DNA from: an uncultured Prevotellaceae bacterium
GTDB taxonomy: Bacteria > Bacteroidota > Bacteroidia > Bacteroidales > Bacteroidaceae
NCBI GenBank assembly: GCA_900316285.1
Contig: ONCG01000030.1
Coordinates: 1 to 64,000, forward strand
Length of the DNA stretch: 64,000 nt
Direction: 5' to 3'
This document shows positions 13,582-22,158 of the stretch, in pieces (the stretch's first letter is position 1; each line of letters begins with the position of its first letter). The position numbers and the translations under genes are program-made. The notes under the pieces were generated by a model, which did not search any database, had not been told where the DNA came from, and was given only the letters and a program-made list of their open reading frames with translations.

Positions 13582-14205
13582 ATGGGCCGAAAAATGATGG
13601 AACTATACAAATATCTTAACTGCATTCCTGTTGGGGAAGGAATTAAAGAGTACAAGTTTAAGAATTATAGAACTGTACCCTTTTCACAAATAACATTCCC
13701 TGAACAGCATCACCGCTTTGTCCTTGTAGATGTTGTTTTGGTAGATACCCCCAATATAGTATTAGATGTTGTTCCAATATTTGAAAAAAGAGGTTCTGGC
13801 AATATCGTTGATGTCGTAATTAAACATGAGCAAACAAAGGAACCATTGCCATCATATTTTAATGATCCTTTTTGGGGTGAATTTGTAAAATATAAATGGG
13901 ATACTCCTCAATACTACAGAAAGTATACTTTACGGGATGTTGAACTCGGCTGCATAGAGGGTCGTTACATTGATAAAAGCGACGTCGGTTCCTTTGTTTT
14001 AAATAGAGATAATACTAAAAGAGTGTTTGATGAAGTCAGGGTCTTTTGCAAGATTAATCCTTACTTTATGCAATTAAAAGATAATAAAGAGCTATTTGAA
14101 AGAATAAAAAAAAGCGACTTTTCTTTTCCAAAGTATGCAGATGGCTGGTGGCCAAACGATAGAGTAAGACAAAAAATACAATATTGCTATATGCCCATTC
14201 ACTAA
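13582..14205 (+). CDS. Unknown protein at the head of the WG-repeat island (207 aa)
   Basis: I do not recognise the family. It is a soluble protein with alternating beta-like segments (HRFVLVDVVLVDTPNIVLDV) and aromatic-rich turns (NDPFWGEFVKYKW; YADGWWPNDRVRQK near the C-terminus). Codon use is AT-rich, unlike the core genes, which suggests acquisition by transfer. The start may be the ATG at 13582, 13594 or 13597; no feature decides. The next gene starts 96 bp downstream and encodes a WG-repeat-like protein, so co-transcription is plausible. Confidence 0.6.
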   Translation: MGRKMMELYKYLNCIPVGEGIKEYKFKNYRTVPFSQITFPEQHHRFVLVDVVLVDTPNIVLDVVPIFEKRGSGNIVDVVIKHEQTKEPLPSYFNDPFWGEFVKYKWDTPQYYRKYTLRDVELGCIEGRYIDKSDVGSFVLNRDNTKRVFDEVRVFCKINPYFMQLKDNKELFERIKKSDFSFPKYADGWWPNDRVRQKIQYCYMPIH

Positions 14206-14301
14206 ATTATCGGATTGATGGTGGAAGTTAGCGAGTGGTTCGGTTAGGCGACAAACTCAAAGAGTTATCTTAACAAGTTTTTTCAATTATTGTACACTAT
14301 T

Positions 14302-15687
14302 ATGATGGATTTTGATTCATTCGCAAATTATATCATTGAGAGTTTAATAACCAAAGAGGAATTAAACGCTATTATCAATCATCTGATTGACTCATACGAT
14401 AAGACAGGAAGGTTCTTTCAACTGACGAATTCGAGAACTATTCTATCCAAATACTCCAATAATTACAATAGAATTCACAAAACTCTATTAGGTAGAGCAA
14501 AAGAAATTATAGAAGAAAGGGAAAAGCAAAGTGAGTACGATTTTTTAGAATGGGATTGGGCTGATTATATTGGCTCAATAAATATAGAAAAGAACACGGA
14601 AATGCGCTTGATAATAGACGATATGTCTGCTAACATTTTGAGAAGAATTGAATCTATGGCATTAGAAAAAAGAGAAGAAAGAATTAATCATAGATTCAAA
14701 GTTGGAAGCAGGATCTTTTTAAACGAATACGAGCATTCTGAATATGATAATTTGATAGAGTTTTTTCATGATGGTGGCTGGGGTGTTGCTAACAAAGATG
14801 GAGTCGTAATAATAAGCAATCATCTAATTACCAAGGCATCAAATAGCCATCCTCTTTTTCATCCTATAATAAGTAGCTATGTAACTAATCAATTATATGT
14901 GTCTACAGATAGAGATACGGAATTGGAAGGTATTATATCGATTAACCCGTTGAAGGAATTATTACCATGTAAATATAAAATTGAAAGTATGGAAGGAATG
15001 CGTAATGGAAAATACATATATGCGTTCAGAGCTTTATCAAAAGAAGGACTATGGGGATGTTATAATGACTACTGCAAGAAAATCGCAAATTTTAAATATC
15101 AAACAATAGAGTTTAATCAGGGGTATGTAGAGTGTGGAAGGAATGGCATATTCCATTTGCAAGATAACGAAAATGGAGATGGGGACTGGGATACTATATT
15201 TGATGGCCCTAAGGATCTTTATGACGTTGACGGCCGTCTTATACTTGGGGGATATACAGAATTCAAATATCTAGAAAGGGCTGGTCTATTTTTGTTCTAC
15301 TTCAATACATATAAAGAATCTTATCCTTACGATGTTGGCTGGGAGGGAATTAGTATAGATAAATATAAAACATGCTATGATGAAGCAAAATGTTTGATTC
15401 TTGACAAGGAATTCAAACCATTATTAAAAGATGGCAATAATGATAAAAATTGTATTAAAGGAAGGACAATAGATAATATTGAAGAAATACCATCCACATG
15501 TTTAATCAATGGAGAAATTTTAAAAGTATTTGACAACCATATAGTCTCTAAGGAAACCGAATTCGTTTTTAAAGAGTATATCGACGGTACGCCATATTAT
15601 GAGACAAAAGAAATGATATTAATCACATACGTTAGTGACAACGGCCTTGTTAAATGGAAAAAGGCCGTTGATGATTATTATGGTTAA
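14302..15687 (+). CDS. WG-repeat-like protein A (461 aa)
   Basis: Large soluble protein with degenerate WG (KWG-type) repeats: EFFHDGGWGVANKDGVVIIS (about 149-168) and ALSKEGLWGCYNDYCKKIAN (about 245-264). An N-terminal helical domain includes ELNAIINHLIDSYDKTGRFF, which the paralogue at 16002 matches as VDLAINKMVDNYDLTGKYF. Both also share LYxxxGRLxLGG near the middle. WG repeats form beta-propeller-like or stacked folds used for protein binding; no catalytic motif is seen. The ATG ATG at 14302 is chosen; a TTG four codons upstream is unlikely. Low GC. Confidence 0.7.
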   Translation: MMDFDSFANYIIESLITKEELNAIINHLIDSYDKTGRFFQLTNSRTILSKYSNNYNRIHKTLLGRAKEIIEEREKQSEYDFLEWDWADYIGSINIEKNTEMRLIIDDMSANILRRIESMALEKREERINHRFKVGSRIFLNEYEHSEYDNLIEFFHDGGWGVANKDGVVIISNHLITKASNSHPLFHPIISSYVTNQLYVSTDRDTELEGIISINPLKELLPCKYKIESMEGMRNGKYIYAFRALSKEGLWGCYNDYCKKIANFKYQTIEFNQGYVECGRNGIFHLQDNENGDGDWDTIFDGPKDLYDVDGRLILGGYTEFKYLERAGLFLFYFNTYKESYPYDVGWEGISIDKYKTCYDEAKCLILDKEFKPLLKDGNNDKNCIKGRTIDNIEEIPSTCLINGEILKVFDNHIVSKETEFVFKEYIDGTPYYETKEMILITYVSDNGLVKWKKAVDDYYG

Positions 15688-16001
15688 AGATTTCGTGAAT
15701 TAATACAAATCGAATGGAAAGTAGAATTTGTCGCCAAAAGGTGCGGAAGTTCACTCACAAGAACAGTGAAAGTGCAAAACAGAAAATTTCAACGGAAAAG
15801 CTTTTTGATTATAAGATTTTATTTGTATCTTTGCTGCGTTGTAACAATTACAACTGATAAAAGAATGGTAGGAAAACAATAAGAATCATTGTAATGCAAT
15901 TACATTTGATGATATGGTTTTACTATGTATTCATATAAGTTCTTTCGACATTCTGATTGGAATTATAACTTTTTATATCTGTTTATTAAACCCACGCAAT
16001 T
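15688..16001. other. Intergenic leader between the two WG-repeat genes
   Basis: It holds a partial palindrome-like site (CACAAGAACAGTGAAA near 15745), a promoter at 15826, a small hairpin ACAAT/ATTGT near 15877 and a possible 14-codon hydrophobic leader peptide starting at 15895 (MQLHLMIWFYYVFI). The leader peptide is speculative. Confidence 0.35.
15826..15833 (+). promoter_or_regulatory. Promoter -7 box (TATCTTTG) of WG-repeat gene B
   Basis: TATCTTTG with TTTTTG about 20 bp upstream; the leader to 16002 would be about 160 nt. Confidence 0.6.
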
Positions 16002-17975
16002 ATGTTTAAATATCAAGAACTCATCGACAATCTACCTAAAGAAGAAGTAGATTTGGCAATAAATAAAATGGTCGATAATTATGACTTAACTGGAAAATAT
16101 TTCGACAAGGGGGAAAATACGGTTTATTCATTTCGTTATGGTATAAGAACTTTTAATGCTTTTTTTACACTAACCCCTGAGTTCATAATTATCATTGATA
16201 AATATACCCAAAGAGAACTTGGCGAAGAACTCTCATTTGATTTTTCAAATGTTTCACAAAATAATGTAACGCATATAAAGGAAGAAATATATCGCTCTCT
16301 TCTTGGTTATCTCGAATCAAAGGCAAGAATTATATCAGAAAATCGGGAACATTTAAGGATAGCTATAGGAAATAAGGTAGACTTCAGTAAATGTATGCTC
16401 CATAACGAATACATGAACAAGGTTGAGTTCTATAAAGACGGAGGTTGGGGGATAGCAGAAAAAGATGGCACGGTAATAGTAAAAAACCACATAATCAAAC
16501 AACCATCAAAGACTAATCCTCTGTATTCTGGATCTTCCTTTCTTAAAACGCCTTATAGAATAATTCAAGATAGGGATACAAATAAATATGGAGTTTTTTC
16601 AAATGAATCATTTATTGAAACAATCCATTGTCTTTATGAAGAGATAAAAGTTGTTGACTACTACGATAATTCAATCAGACATTTTTTCATAATGACAAAG
16701 AAAAACGAGAAATGGGGATGTTTTGATGAAAACTGTGCGTTAATAATAGATTGTATGTATGACGATATTCGCTTAAAAGAAGAATATCTTGAATGTACAA
16801 GAGAGGGAGAAAGTCTTTTGTTTGACACTCTTGATAAAAAAGGATATGACTTCATTATTGAGGGAAAGAAAGATTTATATACAAAAGAAGGAAGGCTTTT
16901 GTTGGGCGGTTTTGATAATCTTGTTGTAGAGAGGAATTATATTCTTTTTTATTTTGGCACAAAATATGAATATTATTATGTCAAAGAAACTGACTATCAA
17001 GGTTACTCATGTAAATTGTCTCAGTTGAGGCTTAATTATGAGAATTCTTTATGCCTAATTGTGGATAAGGAATTCAAGACTATTATCCAGAATGAAAAGG
17101 GTTTTTATCAAATTCACAAAGGTGTTTTTATCAATTCCATAGAAGAACTAAAAACACTGGTACCATCTGAGTTCCTTTTAAAAAATCGCGTTGATTTATC
17201 TCATCTTAATGATTGCTTTATATATTTGCACAACTATGGCGGAGAGCATTATTTGATTCCTGAATATATTAAAAAAGGGTATAGCTGTCCAGAGGATTTG
17301 TATTCATGTATTGTTCCACCCATGCCACCTGATATTAAAGGACTTTCTGATAATAAAAATAATCCAATAAATCAATCTTTTAAAATGGCAGGTGATATTA
17401 AAATACCGAGTTTTTTTGGAGATGAGGATATGTATGTTGAAGATGATATTGTCACAATTATTAGATTAAATAAAAGCATGAATGTCGCATGGCGCAGCTA
17501 TGTAAATGAGATTGACATAGAAAGCCCTCTTTTATTTATTTATAGAAAAGGGAATATGGTTGGGCTTTATAATGAAGAGGGTTTGGGAAAATGCATTTTT
17601 GACGCTATTACTAGCAATTCTTCAGGCGGTAACATTTATGTAGCACATTACGTTTATGCTGAGCATGGCTGGAAACATAATCATAATAATCCAAATTATT
17701 GTAGTCGAGAAGATATTACTATCCAGTATTATTCCATGGACATTGATGGAAATCTTACTCGGATGGAAGATGATTGGAGAAAATTCGACCCAACAAAATA
17801 TGAATGGTTCCCTCACGATTTTATTAATAAACATTATGACATTGATGATGATGGGTATTATGATTGGAATTGCGGCTGTGAGAAGTCATATGGATGGACC
17901 AATAAAGAGCTTAGAGATGCTGCAGATTCTGCATATGAAGGTTATAGTACCTTGTATCTTGGTCTTGATGATTAG
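16002..17975 (+). CDS. WG-repeat-like protein B (657 aa), paralogue of A
   Basis: Same architecture as protein A, with a longer C-terminus. WG-type repeats are visible as VEFYKDGGWGIAEKDGTVIV (about 144-163) and MTKKNEKWGCFDENCALIID (about 229-248), and perhaps IYRKGNMVGLYNEEGLGKCI (about 510). The last ~60 residues (YEWFPHDFINKHYDIDDDGY, then KSYGWTNKELRDAADSAYEG) form an acidic tail that A lacks. The gene is low GC, with its own promoter. No enzyme motif or membrane segment is visible. The pair with the 207-aa protein looks like a self-contained cargo unit; function unknown. Confidence 0.7.
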   Translation: MFKYQELIDNLPKEEVDLAINKMVDNYDLTGKYFDKGENTVYSFRYGIRTFNAFFTLTPEFIIIIDKYTQRELGEELSFDFSNVSQNNVTHIKEEIYRSLLGYLESKARIISENREHLRIAIGNKVDFSKCMLHNEYMNKVEFYKDGGWGIAEKDGTVIVKNHIIKQPSKTNPLYSGSSFLKTPYRIIQDRDTNKYGVFSNESFIETIHCLYEEIKVVDYYDNSIRHFFIMTKKNEKWGCFDENCALIIDCMYDDIRLKEEYLECTREGESLLFDTLDKKGYDFIIEGKKDLYTKEGRLLLGGFDNLVVERNYILFYFGTKYEYYYVKETDYQGYSCKLSQLRLNYENSLCLIVDKEFKTIIQNEKGFYQIHKGVFINSIEELKTLVPSEFLLKNRVDLSHLNDCFIYLHNYGGEHYLIPEYIKKGYSCPEDLYSCIVPPMPPDIKGLSDNKNNPINQSFKMAGDIKIPSFFGDEDMYVEDDIVTIIRLNKSMNVAWRSYVNEIDIESPLLFIYRKGNMVGLYNEEGLGKCIFDAITSNSSGGNIYVAHYVYAEHGWKHNHNNPNYCSREDITIQYYSMDIDGNLTRMEDDWRKFDPTKYEWFPHDFINKHYDIDDDGYYDWNCGCEKSYGWTNKELRDAADSAYEGYSTLYLGLDD

Positions 17976-18116
17976 TATATAGGATAAAACAAAACAATTC
18001 ATAGGCGCTGGGGCGAACGATGTGGAATGTGGTGGATGTGGCCGTAGCAATAGGACTAATCGCTCTCTATTATAAAGAACGAAATCAGTCAGGGACATAA
18101 AACAAGGGAACTCCGT

Positions 18117-18533
18117 CTATGCAAACATCGGATAGAGTGGCGAGCGCAACTTTCGCATGATTTCCAGTAGACGTTCAGCACTGCCGCTTCGGAACTTGAG
18201 TGGGAGCGTGTGAAGTTGCTCTTCTGTGATGAAAAAGGAAAAGCCTTGTAGCCGGTCATAAAGATCCGAATAATTAGTTCGGACTTGTTCTGCCATCGCA
18301 TCAAATAAGTCTTTGCCATTCCCTTTCGAGTCAACCAAGTTCATATACAACGCATCGCCTCTCATGGGACCAGAGGGAGCAAATGCTGTCCCTTTGGGAA
18401 TCATGAATTTGTCTGACCCAGTAAATGGAGCAGCAAAATGGACAAGGTATTTCAACTCGGCATCTTCTGCCAATTCAAAGACGTTCTCGCTAATCTTTAA
18501 AGATTCAATTTGTTCACGTGTTGCCATCATCAT
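18117..18533 (-). CDS. Hypothetical protein, convergent with the WG-repeat genes (138 aa)
   Basis: This soluble mixed alpha/beta protein starts MMMATREQIESLKISENVFE; the segment KFMIPKGTAFAPSGPMRGDA suggests an SseB-like or binding-type fold, but I cannot assign it. The start at 18533 is chosen because TACCTTTG (the -7 box) lies only 14 bp upstream, inside the otherwise possible longer frame, so the longer start at 18557 would be ahead of the transcript. Confidence 0.6.
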   Translation of the reverse strand: MMMATREQIESLKISENVFELAEDAELKYLVHFAAPFTGSDKFMIPKGTAFAPSGPMRGDALYMNLVDSKGNGKDLFDAMAEQVRTNYSDLYDRLQGFSFFITEEQLHTLPLKFRSGSAERLLEIMRKLRSPLYPMFA

Positions 18534-18546
18534 TTGTTGTTTGGCG

Positions 18547-18554
18547 CAAAGGTA
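18547..18554 (-). promoter_or_regulatory. Promoter -7 box (TACCTTTG) deciding the start at 18533
   Basis: Minus-strand TACCTTTG. Transcription would start at about 18540, leaving only the ATG triplets at 18527-18533 usable. Confidence 0.6.
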
Positions 18555-18591
18555 CACATTTTCATCCGATTGCCAAAATGAAAAGCAAAAT

Positions 18592-18607
18592 CACAAGCCT
18601 TGCGAAA
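18592..18607. promoter_or_regulatory. CACAAGCCTTGCG palindrome-like site upstream of the NTF2-like gene
   Basis: CACAAGCCTTGCGAAA, 45 bp before the -7 box at 18652. Confidence 0.45.
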
Positions 18608-18651
18608 CAAAATTTTTCTACACAAACACTTTTATCGTCAAAGAAAATGTG

Positions 18652-18659
18652 TATCTTTG
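18652..18659 (+). promoter_or_regulatory. Promoter -7 box (TATCTTTG) of the NTF2-like gene
   Basis: TATCTTTG, 44 bp ahead of the ATG at 18703; TTT-rich -33 region. Confidence 0.6.
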
Positions 18660-18702
18660 CGGAACTAAAAATCTATTTCAATATATTAGAACAGACTGCG
18701 AT

Positions 18703-19446
18703 ATGGATATATTTAATTATGTGTTTGACAAAAATTCAGCGAAAGAGCTAGATCCCGGCAAGCTGTCGTCGTATAGGCAAGCTGCGGAGTTGATTTGTTA
18801 TTGCTGGAACAATCTTGACATGAGTCCTCTGGAACCTTTTTTGGATGAAAATGTTGTTTGGTCGGGCGGTGTACCTCATAAAACTATTAAAGGAAAGGAG
18901 CCCTATCTGGAACTGATGAGACAGGTGTTTAATTCTCTTCAATATTCTAAGAAGAGCTATAAGGCGGATGTTGATGGTGATGGAGACGGATCAGTTGCTA
19001 TTATAACTGTTGATGGCATGTCTCAGGACTTGATGCATCGTTTGAAAATTGAGGATGGACTGATAAAGGAGATTGAGGTTACTCCATCTCCTTATTGGTG
19101 GCTTAAGCAGTTTGGTGGTTCGTCGCCTTTTGGAGTCATTCATCAGACGTCTCTTCATGAATTGGCTGCTGCCGTTGCAGCTATTGAGCAATATGTCAAG
19201 ACGGAACTTGGCGATAAGAAAATAACATGGGCTACGCCATTCGAACTGAAAAACTCTCATTGCCAATTGTCTTTCACATGCGATGGGCTGTCTTATGATT
19301 TGCTTGTGGAAATACACAGCTTCGACGACAACAAATGCCGCTTTGTGATGTATACTGAATACAAATATCTGCAAGCCGGTTGTCAGGAAAACAATCACAT
19401 TCCTTGCATCTTGGTCTTAACGAAGACCTGGAGTTTGTCAGCCTGA
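18703..19446 (+). CDS. NTF2-like (SnoaL-type) protein with C-terminal extension
   Basis: Residues ~15-130 fit an NTF2-like cone fold: CWNNLDMSPLEPFLDENVVW is the usual helix-loop, followed by KGKEPYLELM and a strand RLKIEDGLIKEIEVTPSPYW. A second alpha/beta part (residues ~145-235) is unassigned. The upstream frame is open, but the ATG at 18703 follows the promoter at 18652. The 3' end overlaps the next gene by 67 bp in another frame; the two may once have been a single gene separated by a frameshift, because the next product lacks the N-terminal part of its paralogue at 20044. Confidence 0.65.
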   Translation: MDIFNYVFDKNSAKELDPGKLSSYRQAAELICYCWNNLDMSPLEPFLDENVVWSGGVPHKTIKGKEPYLELMRQVFNSLQYSKKSYKADVDGDGDGSVAIITVDGMSQDLMHRLKIEDGLIKEIEVTPSPYWWLKQFGGSSPFGVIHQTSLHELAAAVAAIEQYVKTELGDKKITWATPFELKNSHCQLSFTCDGLSYDLLVEIHSFDDNKCRFVMYTEYKYLQAGCQENNHIPCILVLTKTWSLSA

Positions 19447-19964
19447 CTCTCATAGAAGACATGAATGTGAGAGTACAGAAGTTGAGGGCAAAGGGCCTGA
19501 ATGAATGGACATTCAGACAGTTGTTTAAGATGAAGGCTCAACTTAGTCGGCTCGTCATCACAAAAGATCACCGTTTGCTCCTACCAGAGTATAAGGACAT
19601 TGAGATAAAAATGGAGCCGTTGATCAAAGCCGTCTACTTCTTGTTTTTAAGACATCCCGAAGGCATCGTGTTCAAAGAACTGGCTGATTACAAGGCAGAA
19701 TTGCAAGACATCTACAAGGAGCTGCGACCGCTGGGACTGAACAAGCGGACAATGAAGAGCATCGAGGATGTGACGAATCCGCTGCAGAACTCCATCAACG
19801 AGAAGTGTGCTCGCATTAGGGCGGCATTCGTGAAGCAGTTCGACGAGCATCTGGCGAAGAACTATTTCGTGACGGGTGAGCGGGGCATGCCGAAGAAGAT
19901 CACCCTGCCCCGCGACCTCGTGGTCTGGGAATGTAGTATGCCACATCAAATTATCTCCAAGTGA
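19380..19964 (+). CDS. C-terminal-domain protein, short paralogue (possible frameshifted partner of the NTF2-like gene)
   Basis: Its ~130-residue C-terminal domain is shared with the protein at 20044: KLSRLVITKDxRxxLPxYxD, IEDVTNPxxNSINEKCARIR and KKITLPRDLVVWE are nearly identical. I do not recognise the domain; it is helical and basic, possibly nucleic-acid binding. The longest frame needs a TTG start at 19380; the first ATG is 19459, giving 168 residues. No promoter is seen between the genes, so it depends on transcription through the NTF2-like gene, consistent with either coupling or a decayed fusion. Confidence 0.6.
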   Translation: MSGKQSHSLHLGLNEDLEFVSLTLIEDMNVRVQKLRAKGLNEWTFRQLFKMKAQLSRLVITKDHRLLLPEYKDIEIKMEPLIKAVYFLFLRHPEGIVFKELADYKAELQDIYKELRPLGLNKRTMKSIEDVTNPLQNSINEKCARIRAAFVKQFDEHLAKNYFVTGERGMPKKITLPRDLVVWECSMPHQIISK

Positions 19965-19988
19965 TTTGGCGGTTTGAGGAAAATGTAG

Positions 19989-19996
19989 TATCTTTG
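19989..19996 (+). promoter_or_regulatory. Promoter -7 box (TATCTTTG) of the 465-aa gene
   Basis: TATCTTTG with TTTGAGG about 20 bp upstream; 47 bp ahead of the start at 20044. Confidence 0.6.
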
Positions 19997-20043
19997 CGAT
20001 AATATTGTTCGTATGAAGTAGTAATTGTTCAATAACAACAATC

Positions 20044-21441
20044 ATGTCATTCTTAAGTATTATCCTTTATATCTGCATAGCGATTTCTATTATCGGCTTC
20101 ATCGGCTGTCTGGTGGGGTTCTTCGTCGAATGGTATAACGAGGGTAAGATATTGTGGGGATTCCCTTTGATGGGGCTATTCATTATCCCCGTCTTTTTTC
20201 TTTACCTCTTCATCATTGCTACAGAATTCTACTCCAACTGTAGGAAAGCAGGAGGTCTAAAGCCTTATCTTGCCCTTCGGAAGAAAGAGGAGCAAGAGCG
20301 TAAGGAACGCAACAGACAATTAGAAGAAGAACATAAAGAATACAAGCGGATAGAAGCTCTTTATAAAAATGGTGACCTTAAAAGATGGGAGCTGCCGAGA
20401 TGTCTTGACGGCATCAAGGATTTTGAGTTTGAATACATCACATATAAGCATGAAACCTATAATGACCTTATCTACATCGAAAACAAATATAACGAGAACA
20501 TAAACAGGTTCTTCCAGCTTCACTACCAGGAAATTGCGCTGAAGCATGGGCTTCGCGTTGTCTACCTCCCATTAGAGTTGGAAAGGTTAAAGGACAAGGC
20601 AATTACCGATTATCTTTGTCCCGACGCAAAGGTGTCCGCAGATTTAAAAATTGACTATTCTTTTCTGCTGGACAAACTATGCTATCCTGAGGATGCTGCA
20701 AAGCTGGAACATGGAATCCTAACTCTATATGGTGGCAGGACTAACCATGGTGCACGTTGCCAGCACGGAACCTACTATCATTTGGAAGAGGGCGACGACG
20801 AGCAGCTGATGGCCCAGATCAACGCTATTGCCAAAGAAGTGTTTGAGTACAACTCCGGCGGCCTCTATAGCACTATACAAAGACCAACCGAGGGGGAAGG
20901 AAAATCCAAAGACTATGCAGACAGCCAGTTCTCCTGGGAGATAAACAACTTGGTTGACGAGATACGAGAGCGTATTGAGAAACTGGAACAGCGAGGCATT
21001 TCGAGAGCTCTGTTGCAAGAGATGCTACAGAGGAAAAGCAAACTGAGCAGACTCGTCATAACCAAGGACTTCCGGATAATGCTGCCAGACTACAATGACA
21101 TGGAGATTAAGATGGAACCACTGAACAAGGCTGTCTATCTGCTGTTCCTAAAACATCCGATTGGAATTAAGTTTAAGCATTTGTCTGATTACCGAGAAGA
21201 ACTGACGAGGATTTATGCAAAACTGAAACCATATGGCATTAACGACAGAGTAATCAGAAGCATTGAGGATGTCACGAATCCATGTCTTAATTCCATCAAT
21301 GAGAAATGCGCCCGAATTCGTGGGGCATTTGTTGCTCAGTTCGATGAGGAACTTGCAAAGAATTACTACATCAACGGCTCTAGGGGAGAGGCTAAAAAGA
21401 TAACTCTGCCTCGTGACCTAGTCGTTTGGGAGGAAGGATAG
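20044..21441 (+). CDS. Membrane protein with the shared C-terminal domain (465 aa)
   Basis: Two transmembrane helices (about 5-27 and 38-60) are followed by a charged coiled-coil segment (KKEEQERKERNRQLEEEHKE, about 79-98), a middle region of ~200 residues and the C-terminal domain it shares with 19380-19964 (SKLSRLVITKDFRIMLPDYN onward). The C-terminal domain also survives as a 20-codon remnant at 23487. I do not recognise any part as a known enzyme. The domain order suggests a membrane-anchored protein with a cytoplasmic C-terminal module. Confidence 0.7.
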   Translation: MSFLSIILYICIAISIIGFIGCLVGFFVEWYNEGKILWGFPLMGLFIIPVFFLYLFIIATEFYSNCRKAGGLKPYLALRKKEEQERKERNRQLEEEHKEYKRIEALYKNGDLKRWELPRCLDGIKDFEFEYITYKHETYNDLIYIENKYNENINRFFQLHYQEIALKHGLRVVYLPLELERLKDKAITDYLCPDAKVSADLKIDYSFLLDKLCYPEDAAKLEHGILTLYGGRTNHGARCQHGTYYHLEEGDDEQLMAQINAIAKEVFEYNSGGLYSTIQRPTEGEGKSKDYADSQFSWEINNLVDEIRERIEKLEQRGISRALLQEMLQRKSKLSRLVITKDFRIMLPDYNDMEIKMEPLNKAVYLLFLKHPIGIKFKHLSDYREELTRIYAKLKPYGINDRVIRSIEDVTNPCLNSINEKCARIRGAFVAQFDEELAKNYYINGSRGEAKKITLPRDLVVWEEG

Positions 21442-21523
21442 GTGATAGGTAACAGGTAAGAGGTAACAGGTAAGAGGTAACAGGTAAGAGGTAAGAGGCA
21501 ACAGGTGATAGGTAACAGGTGAT
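21439..21523. repeat. AGGTAAC/AGGTAAG heptamer run
   Basis: About ten imperfect 7-bp units (AGGTAAC, AGGTAAG, AGGTGAT) beginning at the stop codon of the 465-aa gene and ending just before the palindrome at 21534. Confidence 0.75.
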
Positions 21524-21533
21524 TTTACTGTTC

Positions 21534-21548
21534 CACAAGGCTTGTGAA
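21534..21548. promoter_or_regulatory. CACAAGGCTTGTG palindrome upstream of the 157-aa gene
   Basis: Perfect 13-bp palindrome followed by AA, 35 bp before the -7 box at 21582. Confidence 0.5.
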
Positions 21549-21581
21549 GGAAAATGCCTTGGTCGGTCGGATTTCTTCTTG

Positions 21582-21589
21582 TAATTTTG
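21582..21589 (+). promoter_or_regulatory. Promoter -7 box (TAATTTTG) deciding the start at 21622
   Basis: TAATTTTG lies inside the longer open frame (from 21544), so the ATG at 21622 is the likely start. Confidence 0.55.
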
Positions 21590-21621
21590 CCACCGTTCAA
21601 ACAATAAAAACAAGAAGAAGT

Positions 21622-22095
21622 ATGACGGAATATGAATACATTATGGCGCAATGCCGGAGGTTTCGTTCGCTGAAGTGGGACGAAGTGGAGTTGAGACGAT
21701 GCGAGGAGATGCTTAAGAAGCTGAGTCGCGATGATCTGGTGAGGGTTTACAAGAGCAGGTTTCTTTCTGGGAAACATCCGCTGAAGGAGGCTGCGTTCAA
21801 GATTCTGTTTGCCGACAAAATCGGAAAGCGGGAAGAGCGCATCAGGACGATGTCCGTTGATGAACTGATAGCCGAGTTTCAAGACAAGAAAAGTGGTAAC
21901 GTGGCTTTGGCACGCAAGGAGATGCATGAACGGTATAAGCGCAACAAGGGTGATGAACGGGTGAAAATACGTCAGGCGTTCAGCCTTTCGACAAAGGCCG
22001 ACCAGCAATGGCTGAAGTCGCAGGACAAACGCGAGGAGTATGAAAGGACATATGGCAGGCCGTATCCGGAGTGGAAGCCCAAGTATAAAAGTTGA
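21622..22095 (+). CDS. Hypothetical basic helical protein (157 aa)
   Basis: It starts MTEYEYIMAQCRRFRSLKWD. The protein is highly charged and helical, with repeated short helices (SRDDLVRVYKSRFLSGKHPL, SVDELIAEFQDKKSGNVALA) reminiscent of HEAT-like or AbiJ-like helical units, but no family can be assigned. It heads a plus-strand run with the WYL-like and DnaB-like genes. The two short direct repeats after it (GTTGAGAAAGGTTGAGATAT twice, 22092-22150) separate it from the next gene. Confidence 0.55.
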   Translation: MTEYEYIMAQCRRFRSLKWDEVELRRCEEMLKKLSRDDLVRVYKSRFLSGKHPLKEAAFKILFADKIGKREERIRTMSVDELIAEFQDKKSGNVALARKEMHERYKRNKGDERVKIRQAFSLSTKADQQWLKSQDKREEYERTYGRPYPEWKPKYKS

Positions 22096-22158
22096 GAAAG
22101 GTTGAGATATGCCTTCGGCCTAGTTGAGAAAGGTTGAGATATGCCTTTGGTTTAAGAC

